DNA of 64,000 nucleotides. Origin: Cypionkella sinensis (lineage in GTDB: Bacteria; Pseudomonadota; Alphaproteobacteria; Rhodobacterales; Rhodobacteraceae). Below are positions 58,467 through 64,000 of this stretch, in pieces. Under the pieces are notes generated by a model. The model was not told the origin of the DNA. It searched no databases and saw nothing but the letters and a program-made list of their open reading frames with translations. The number at the start of each line of letters is the position of its first letter. Position 1 is the stretch's first letter. The position numbers and the translations under genes were made by a program. Where the stretch lies: assembly GCF_042646385.1 (NCBI RefSeq), contig NZ_JBHRTO010000001.1:2852001-2916000 (forward strand), in the 5' to 3' direction.

Positions 58467-59534
58467 ATGGCGGTGGATATGAAGCGCAGAGTGGCCCGTG
58501 GCGTCGCCGTAATCGCGATTGCCCTTGCGGCCGGACAGTTGGTGCAAAGCATGTCGGGCAAGGCCCCGGCTGCGCGCACGGCAGAAAACCAGATCGAGAA
58601 GAAGCCGAAGGCGATCGAACGGGTGGCCGCGACAGATACCACCGGCAAGCCCGCGCCGATGGTGACACTCGCCGCCCCTGCGGAAACCCAAGCACCGCCG
58701 TCAAAGCCGAAAGCCCCGGTTGTCGCCAGTGTCACCGAACCTGCGACAACACCGAAACCGACCATCGAGGCCGCCCCGGTTATGCCACAAAAGCCCGCCG
58801 TGGCCGAGGTTGCCGCTCCCCCGGCACCCAAGCCCGAAGCGCCGGTTCAGACTGCGGCAGAGGCCTGCCCGGTTTCGCTGGATCTGTCGACGACGGATAA
58901 TGCCATGATCGCAGTCACGCTGGTGGCACCCTGCCACGCGGATGAGCGTGTGGTGCTGAAACATGCCGGGTTGACCGTCACCGCGAAAACCACGCTGACC
59001 GGGGCGCTGTTCACCGATCTGCCCGCGCTGGAGCAGAGCGCCAAGGTTGAGGTGATGTTCAAGGACACCACCTCGGTTGCCGCCGATATTGCGGTGCCCG
59101 ATCTGGCCGGATTGCGCCGTTTTGCCGTGCAGTGGCAGCAGAATGATGCCTTCCAACTGCACGCCTTCGAGGATGGTTCGGATTTCGGAGGGCCGGGGGA
59201 TGTGGCGCAGGCGACTCCGCATCAGCCGATCGCGGGGGTGCCCCCGAAAGGCGGGTTCCTGACCTTGCTGGGCGATGCCACCACCGATCTGCCGATGCTG
59301 GCGCAGGTTTACACCTTTCCAAAAGACGCCAAAGCCAATCCCGAGATCGTGCTGGAAGCTGCAGTCACCGAAGCCACCTGTGGCCGAGAGGTGCTGGGCC
59401 AGACGCTGCAGACCGCCGCAGGCGCGGTCAATGTGAGTGATATCGCGCTTGCGATGCCGGATTGTGATGCCGTGGGCGATTATCTGGTGTTGAAGAATCT
59501 TGTGCCGGACATGACTATCGCCGATGCACACTAG
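58467..59534 (+). CDS. Membrane-anchored Pro/Ala-rich periplasmic protein of unknown function
   Basis: 355-aa protein. One N-terminal hydrophobic segment (residues about 9-28, VARGVAVIAIALAAGQLVQS) acts as signal or anchor. A linker of about 100 residues rich in Pro, Ala and Lys follows (residues 30-135). The folded C-terminal part starts at EACPVSLDLSTTDNAMIAV and has three or four Cys that could pair. In Rhodobacterales such proteins downstream of secA are often called 'translocase', but I know no experiment behind the label. It starts after GGAGG and lies 33 bp before the PBP/OmpA fusion gene, so both may be one operon. Confidence 0.75.
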   Translation: MAVDMKRRVARGVAVIAIALAAGQLVQSMSGKAPAARTAENQIEKKPKAIERVAATDTTGKPAPMVTLAAPAETQAPPSKPKAPVVASVTEPATTPKPTIEAAPVMPQKPAVAEVAAPPAPKPEAPVQTAAEACPVSLDLSTTDNAMIAVTLVAPCHADERVVLKHAGLTVTAKTTLTGALFTDLPALEQSAKVEVMFKDTTSVAADIAVPDLAGLRRFAVQWQQNDAFQLHAFEDGSDFGGPGDVAQATPHQPIAGVPPKGGFLTLLGDATTDLPMLAQVYTFPKDAKANPEIVLEAAVTEATCGREVLGQTLQTAAGAVNVSDIALAMPDCDAVGDYLVLKNLVPDMTIADAH

Positions 59535-59567
59535 GAGGGAAACCTCTGAGGTATAGCGGGGCGGTTT

Positions 59568-61079
59568 ATGATGGGTTACTGGCGCGCGGCGGTTTTCGCC
59601 GCGCTTTTGCCGTGCAGCGCCATGGCGCAGGACGTGACGCTGACTTCACGCGATGGCGCGTTGAGCGTCGCAGGCACGTTGCAGGGCTATGACGGCGAGT
59701 TTTTCCGCATCGACAGCGCCTATGGTCCGCTGACGCTGGATGCCTCGGGCGTGATTTGCGATGGCCCCGCTTGCCCCGATCTGACGGCGCCGAAAGCCGT
59801 GATCCGGCTGGTGGGCGAGGCGGACGCCGGGGCGGCGCTGTTGCCGCCGCTGATCGTAGCCTTTGCGCAGGCGCGCGGGCTGGTTTACAGCGCCCCTGTC
59901 AATGCCGATGCGCCCGCGATCCTGACAGACCCCGTAACGCAAAAGGTTCTGGCCGAGATTTCGTTTCGGCCCCTGCCGCATGATCAGGCCCGCGCGGCGG
60001 TGAAGGCCGGACGGGCGGAGCTGATGGTCGCCTCGGCGGTCGAGCCTGATCTGGGCAGCAAGGCGATGGCGCTGGATGCTTTGGTGCCAATTGTGGCGCC
60101 CGACAATCCGCTGCCGGGGATTTCGACGATTGATCTGGCCAAGGTTCTGGCGGGGGATGTGAAGAACTGGTCCGAGGTGGGCGGGCCGGATATGCCCTTG
60201 GTGCTGCACGGTCTGGCGCCCGACAGCGATCTGCAACAGGTCCTGTCGGCGCGGTTGGGGCGTGATCCGGCGGCCAGCGTGACCCATGCCGATTTGCGAG
60301 AGTTGGCCGATGCGGTGGCGCGCGACCCTTGGGCGATTGCGCTGACCGGGCGGGCCTCGGTTGGCGCGGCGCGGGTGCTGCCACTGTCGGATAGCTGCGG
60401 TTTTCCGTTGCTGCCCAGTGGCTTGGCGGTAAAGGCCGGGGATTATCCGCTGACGCTGCCGGTGTTCCTGCTGACCCCGCGCCGCCGTTTGCCGCTGATG
60501 GTGCGCGAGTTTCTGGATTTTCTCGCACTTCCGGCGGCTCAGGTGGCGATTGCCAAAGGCGGCTATATCGACCGTGGCCAGGAAAGTCAGCCGATGACGG
60601 CGGACGGCTTGCGCTTGATCAACGCGATTCAGGGCGCGGGCGAAGAGACGACCCTAGCCGACCTGAAACGGCTGACCGGGCTGATGGAGGGCGCGGATAG
60701 GCTGTCGCTGACATTCCGGTTTGACGATGGCACCAGCAAGCTGGACGCGGCAAGCCAAGACAACCTTACCGATCTCGCCCGCTTGATCGACGCCGGGGTG
60801 TTTCGCAACAAGGCGCTGATTTTGGCCGGGTTTTCCGATGGATCGGGCGCGGCGAATGCCAATCTGGCGCTGTCGCAGGATCGTGCGGACAGTATTCTGG
60901 CGGCGTTGAAGCAACACGTCACAGCCCCCGATGCCACGCTACCCCACGTGGAAGCCTTTGGCGAAGCGCTGCCGATGGCCTGCGACGAAACCGCAGCGGG
61001 GCGTCGGTTAAATAGGCGGGTCGAGGTTTGGCTGAAACCATCGTTCACCCCTACAGATACCCCGCCGAGCGAAAACTGA
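59568..61079 (+). CDS. Periplasmic-binding-like/OmpA fusion protein
   Basis: 503-aa exported protein with a signal peptide (ending AMA-Q near residue 21). Residues about 70-330 resemble a PstS-like phosphate-binding domain (LMVASAVEPDLGSKAMALDA, LAKVLAGDVKNWSEVGGPDM, VREFLDFLALPAAQVAIAKG). The C-terminal 130 residues are an OmpA-type peptidoglycan-binding domain (LTFRFDDGTSKLDAASQDNL, ALILAGFSDGSGAANANLAL, RLNRRVEVWL). The fusion would hold a ligand-binding domain on the cell wall. Its 3' end overlaps the convergent radC gene by 29 nt. Ligand and role are unknown. Confidence 0.82.
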   Translation: MMGYWRAAVFAALLPCSAMAQDVTLTSRDGALSVAGTLQGYDGEFFRIDSAYGPLTLDASGVICDGPACPDLTAPKAVIRLVGEADAGAALLPPLIVAFAQARGLVYSAPVNADAPAILTDPVTQKVLAEISFRPLPHDQARAAVKAGRAELMVASAVEPDLGSKAMALDALVPIVAPDNPLPGISTIDLAKVLAGDVKNWSEVGGPDMPLVLHGLAPDSDLQQVLSARLGRDPAASVTHADLRELADAVARDPWAIALTGRASVGAARVLPLSDSCGFPLLPSGLAVKAGDYPLTLPVFLLTPRRRLPLMVREFLDFLALPAAQVAIAKGGYIDRGQESQPMTADGLRLINAIQGAGEETTLADLKRLTGLMEGADRLSLTFRFDDGTSKLDAASQDNLTDLARLIDAGVFRNKALILAGFSDGSGAANANLALSQDRADSILAALKQHVTAPDATLPHVEAFGEALPMACDETAAGRRLNRRVEVWLKPSFTPTDTPPSEN

Positions 61080-61812
61080 GCTCGCGGCTTTTGCCGATGA
61101 TCAGGTGATCGTGCAGGGTGATGCCCAGCACCTGTGCGGCCTCTTGCACTTGCAGGGTCATGCTGATGTCGGCTTGTGACGGCGTGGGGTCGCCCGAGGG
61201 GTGATTATGCACAAGGATCAGCGCCGAGGCGTTCAGTTCTAGCCCACGCTTGACCACCTCACGCGGGTAAACCGGCACGTGATCGACCGTTCCCTTGGCC
61301 TGTTCTTCATCGGCGATCAGCACGTTCTTGCGATCCAGAAACAGGATGCGGAATTGTTCGGTTTCGCGGTGCGCCATAGCGGTGTGGCAGTAATCCAGCA
61401 GCGCATCCCAGGACGACAGCAGCGGTCGGTTCATCACGCGCGCGCGCATCATGCGTTGGGCGGCAGCCTCGACAATCTTCAACTCTTGCACAACGGCTTC
61501 GCCGACGCCTTTCACCATCATCAGGCGGGCAGGCACCGCCGTCACCACACGGTTGAAATCGCCGAAGGTATCCAGCAACTCGCGCGCCAAGGGTTTCACA
61601 TCCTGCCGGGGGATGGCGCGGAACAGCAGCAGTTCCAGCAGTTCATAATCGGGAATCGCTGTCGCCCCGCCCTCCATGAACCGGGTGCGCAGGCGTTTGC
61701 GGTGGTCGGCGATGTAGGAGGGCAGTTTCGCGGGCAGGGCATCACCCACAGCCTCATCCTCGGCTGCGAACAGCGGCAGGGCGGCTTCGTGAAAGGCGCG
61801 GGGTTTGCTCAT
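61051..61812 (-). CDS. radC: RadC family JAB-domain protein
   Basis: 253-aa RadC/YsxA-like protein. An N-terminal helix-hairpin-helix part (PDYELLELLLFRAIPRQDVK, MMVKGVGEAVVQELKIVE) precedes the JAMM metalloprotease-like motif ALILVHNHPSGDPTPSQADI (His-x-His and Asp). Despite the name, a direct repair function is not established; the family is conserved and sometimes mobile-element linked. Its 3' end overlaps the upstream OmpA-fusion gene on the other strand by 29 nt. Confidence 0.93.
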   Translation of the reverse strand: MSKPRAFHEAALPLFAAEDEAVGDALPAKLPSYIADHRKRLRTRFMEGGATAIPDYELLELLLFRAIPRQDVKPLARELLDTFGDFNRVVTAVPARLMMVKGVGEAVVQELKIVEAAAQRMMRARVMNRPLLSSWDALLDYCHTAMAHRETEQFRILFLDRKNVLIADEEQAKGTVDHVPVYPREVVKRGLELNASALILVHNHPSGDPTPSQADISMTLQVQEAAQVLGITLHDHLIIGKSRELSFRSAGYL

Positions 61813-61857
61813 GGCACGCAGGCTGCCATGACAGTGGTGAAGGAATCGTTAACGCCG

Positions 61858-63081
61858 TCACAGCATCCGCAGCAATTCCATGCTGGGCTGGCCCGTCACG
61901 GGCAACCCACGCGCGCGCTGAAAATCGCTGATCGCGGCGATGGTTTTCGCGCCGATCACACCATCCGAGCCTTGGGTGTCATAGCCCGCCGCCGTCAGTT
62001 TGCGTTGCAAGGCTTGCCGATCCGCCAAGGTCATGCCCTGCGCATCCGGGCCAAAGGCCGCGCGCAGCGGGCCAGCGCCGTTCAGGCGATCTGACAGATA
62101 GCCGACGCCCAGCGCGTAATTCTCGGCGTTGTTATAGCGCAGGATCACGTTGAAGTTCTGATACAGCAGGAATGCAGGCCCGCTCGATCCACCGGGCAGC
62201 AGCAGCGATGCCGCGCCATGACCGCCCAAACTGCCATTCACCGCCCGCACGCCAAGGTCTGCCCAATCCGACCGCCCCTTGCCGCGCCCGGCAAGACCGG
62301 TGTTGAAACCGCTCGGCAAAGTAACTTCCTGCCCCCAAGGCTGACCATGCGTCCAGCCGTTTTTCGATACATAGGCGGCGGTGGAGGCCAGCGCATCCGT
62401 GGGATCATCGCTCCAGATATCGCGGCGGCCATCGCCGTTGAAATCGACCGCGAAGGCCTGATAGCTGGTGGGGATAAACTGGGTGTGACCCATCGCGCCC
62501 GCCCAACTGCCCTGCATATTCTGCGCGGTGGTGTCGCCGTTTTGCAGGATCTTCAGCGCGGCGATCAGTTGCTGTTCAAAGAACGCAGCGCGTCGGCCTT
62601 CATAGGCCAAGGTCGCCAGCGCCGATATGGTCGGCACGTTGCCGCGCCTTGTGCCGAAAAAGCTTTCCAAGCCCCAGAAGGCCGCGACGACATGCGGCTC
62701 TACCCCATAACGGGCCTCAATCGCGCGCAAGGTCGGCATGTATTGCGCCAGCATCTGACGGCCCAAGGTCAGCCGTTCATCGCTGGCAGCGATGGCGAGG
62801 TAATCTTCGGTCGTGCGGGTGAACTCGGTCTGATTGCGGTCTTTTTCGATCACGCCGGGGATGAAGCCCGAAGCGCGGAAGGCGGTGTCGAATGTGTTGG
62901 CAGAGATACCCTTGGCCAAGGCGCGCGGGCGGAAGGCTTGCACCCAGGCGTCAAAGCCCGCGTCTGGCACCATCGGCATAGCAGCGGGGGCCGAGGCGCG
63001 CGGCGCAGAGCCGCCACCAACGCAAGCCGATAGCCCAAGCGCCGTGAGACCGAGTGAGAAATTGCGCCGGGACATCTGCAT
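61858..63081 (-). CDS. Lytic murein transglycosylase (MltB-type lipoprotein) with peptidoglycan-binding domain
   Basis: 407-aa enzyme that cleaves the glycan strand of peptidoglycan. The N-terminus MQMSRRNFSLGLTALGLSAC combines a Tat-like SRRNF with a lipobox (LSAC, Cys near residue 20). The SLT/MltB catalytic domain has AAFWGLESFFGTRRG (catalytic Glu) and MGHTQFIPTSYQAFAVDFNG. The C-terminal PG_binding_1 domain (TLADRQALQRKLTAAGYDTQ, IAAISDFQRARGLPVTGQ) anchors it to the wall. The start at 63081 follows AGGAGG; the frame extends to 63138 without homology. Confidence 0.93.
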   Translation of the reverse strand: MQMSRRNFSLGLTALGLSACVGGGSAPRASAPAAMPMVPDAGFDAWVQAFRPRALAKGISANTFDTAFRASGFIPGVIEKDRNQTEFTRTTEDYLAIAASDERLTLGRQMLAQYMPTLRAIEARYGVEPHVVAAFWGLESFFGTRRGNVPTISALATLAYEGRRAAFFEQQLIAALKILQNGDTTAQNMQGSWAGAMGHTQFIPTSYQAFAVDFNGDGRRDIWSDDPTDALASTAAYVSKNGWTHGQPWGQEVTLPSGFNTGLAGRGKGRSDWADLGVRAVNGSLGGHGAASLLLPGGSSGPAFLLYQNFNVILRYNNAENYALGVGYLSDRLNGAGPLRAAFGPDAQGMTLADRQALQRKLTAAGYDTQGSDGVIGAKTIAAISDFQRARGLPVTGQPSMELLRML

Positions 63082-63191
63082 GAAAACCTCCTGCCTTTTG
63101 TTTTGCCGCCAGCTTAGTGGATTTGTGGCAAAGGGCAAACCGCTGCGGGCATTTCCGCTTAGGCTTGCCGGGATAGTGTCACCGCTTGGCA

Positions 63192-63291
63192 GATAGAAGG
63201 TTGGCTTTCTATCGCGCAGGCCTTAACAGGGACGCACTCACTTGGACCCGGTGTAAATCCGGGTGGCTATTCCGGCCGCCTATCCGCCGGA
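63192..63291 (+). promoter_or_regulatory. Structured leader upstream of the SulP gene (candidate cis-regulatory RNA)
   Basis: Three stem-loops in 100 nt: GATAGAAGG/CTTTCTATC (63192-63213, TTGG loop, one G-T pair), ACCCGG/CCGGGT (63246-63264, 7-nt loop) and TCCGGC/GCCGGA (63271-63291). They end 28 nt before the SulP start codon. A candidate RNA motif named sul1 has been described upstream of sulfate-transporter-like genes in alphaproteobacteria; I cannot confirm membership from memory. The GGTGTAAATCC part superficially recalls a cobalamin-riboswitch segment, but no B12 box is seen. Confidence 0.45.
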
Positions 63292-63319
63292 TCACGCATC
63301 ACAGCGCGTCGTTACATTC

Positions 63320-64000
63320 ATGAACATTTACCAACACTACCTGCGCCAGTGGCAGCAGAATCCTGTCCGCGAACTGCTGGCAGGCGCAGTCGCCACCTTT
63401 GCGCTGATCCCCGAGGTCATCGCGTTTTCGTTTACCGCCGGGGTTGACCCGGCGGTGGGGTTGTATGCGTCTTTCGTGATCAGCATTGTCATCGCGTTTT
63501 TCGGTGGGCGACCGGCGATGATTTCTGCCGCTGCGGGGTCTGTCGCGCTGGTGGTTGCCCCCTTGGTGCAGGCGCATGGCGTGCAGTATCTGTTTGCGGC
63601 GGGGCTGCTGGGCGGGGCGTTTCAGATCCTGTTCGGCTTTGCGCGGCTCAGCTCGCTGATGCGCTATGTATCGAACTCGGTCCGGACAGGGTTTGTCAAC
63701 GCGCTGGCGGTGCTGATCTTTGCGGCGCAACTGCCGCATATCCTGGACGCGGGCGTGATGGGCTATGGCGTGATCGCGGCGGGGTTGGCGATTATTTACC
63801 TGATGCCCCGGCTGACCACCGCGATCCCGGCACCGTTGATTTGCGTGGTGGTGCTGACAGCAGTTTGCGTAGGCTTTGGCATCGACGTGCCGACGGTAGC
63901 CGATCTGGGCACGCTGCCCGATGGCCTGCCGACGTTCGCGCTGCCCGAAGTGCCGTTTGACCTTGATCTGCTGCGCGTGATCTTCCTGCCTGCCTTGGCC
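63320..64000 (+). CDS. SulP family inorganic anion transporter, partial
   Basis: The reading frame starts at the ATG at 63320 (MNIYQHYLRQWQQNPVRELL) and is still open at the right edge (227 codons seen). It is the N-terminal transmembrane part of a SulP/SLC26 transporter: LAGAVATFALIPEVIAFSF, VDPAVGLYASFV, FFGGRPAMISAAAGSVALVV and SNSVRTGFVNALAVLIFAAQ are characteristic. Substrates in the family are sulfate, bicarbonate or other anions. The STAS domain, if present, lies beyond the window. A hairpin-rich leader precedes it. Confidence 0.9.
   Translation, partial: MNIYQHYLRQWQQNPVRELLAGAVATFALIPEVIAFSFTAGVDPAVGLYASFVISIVIAFFGGRPAMISAAAGSVALVVAPLVQAHGVQYLFAAGLLGGAFQILFGFARLSSLMRYVSNSVRTGFVNALAVLIFAAQLPHILDAGVMGYGVIAAGLAIIYLMPRLTTAIPAPLICVVVLTAVCVGFGIDVPTVADLGTLPDGLPTFALPEVPFDLDLLRVIFLPALA

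Noticed and set aside
63240..63300. Cobalamin riboswitch upstream of the SulP gene
   Set aside because: GGTGTAAATCC recalls part of the conserved core, but the expected downstream B12 box and the rest of the core are not visible; I keep only an unassigned structured leader.
1..64000. Mobile elements, prophage, CRISPR arrays, toxin-antitoxin or restriction systems
   Set aside because: No transposase, integrase, phage structural gene, repeat-spacer array or defence gene was found on either strand.

Overview
The window looks like a chromosomal segment of an alphaproteobacterium of the Rhodobacterales (Rhodobacteraceae/roseobacter group). The evidence is the high GC content with GC-rich third codon positions, the order rimP-nusA-ylxR-infB and secA/parvulin/argJ/mutT, lptC-lptA-lptB-hpf-ptsN, 'NodH'-type sulfotransferases, a GT14 enzyme with a long C-terminal extension, and intergenic motifs that I recognise from this order. 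It is mostly core chromosome with catabolic and surface-polysaccharide gene sets between. I see no phage, insertion sequence, CRISPR array, rRNA or tRNA.

Layout. (1) 1-5.7 kb: an aminotransferase (cut by the left edge), an atypical SDR and a DUF1330 gene on the minus strand, then an orphan transketolase/AceE-like E1 protein flanked by two Lrp/AsnC regulators. (2) 5.9-12.6 kb: a ribitol catabolic locus made of an AraC regulator, a sugar-type ABC importer (binding protein, ATPase, permease), ribitol 2-dehydrogenase (rbtD) and D-ribulokinase (rbtK). (3) 12.6-13.9 kb: an RTX/serralysin-C-terminal secreted protein whose N-terminus is separated by a frameshift. (4) 14.0-18.8 kb: RNase D, kdsD, lptC, lptA, lptB, hpf and ptsN, for Kdo supply, LPS export and nitrogen-PTS regulation, without the rpoN often found between lptB and hpf. 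(5) 18.8-29.5 kb: a surface-glycan locus with a sulfotransferase, four glycosyltransferases, galU, kdsB, cysQ and a lone polysaccharide-type ABC-2 permease. The presence of cysQ (PAP phosphatase) fits a sulfated product. (6) 29.6-32.9 kb: dnaK-dnaJ behind a sigma-32-like promoter, closed by a nested palindromic repeat.

(7) 33.0-46.5 kb: a catabolic island. An MttB-family methyltransferase and a trimethylamine-dehydrogenase-type flavoprotein diverge from an S15/CocE hydrolase plus a complete dipeptide-type ABC importer and a BetI-like TetR regulator. The 117-bp divergent gap holds two related 18-bp imperfect palindromes with the core GATC, one beside each start. I infer a quaternary-amine or N-methylated-peptide scavenging system controlled by the TetR protein. 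ubiG and a proline iminopeptidase follow. (8) 46.5-52.4 kb: rimP-nusA-ylxR-infB behind a leader with a terminator-like hairpin. (9) 52.4-63.1 kb: a 46-residue small protein, mutT, argJ (with an unusual Lys/Ala-rich N-terminal extension), a parvulin, secA, an uncharacterised Pro/Ala-rich anchored protein, a PBP-like/OmpA fusion, radC and an MltB-type lipoprotein transglycosylase. (10) 63.2-64 kb: a structured leader and the start of a SulP anion transporter cut by the right edge.

The most promising lead for an undescribed system is the MttB/TMADH/S15/Dpp/BetI island with its paired operators. The sulfated-glycan locus, the orphan E1 and the SulP leader RNA come next.
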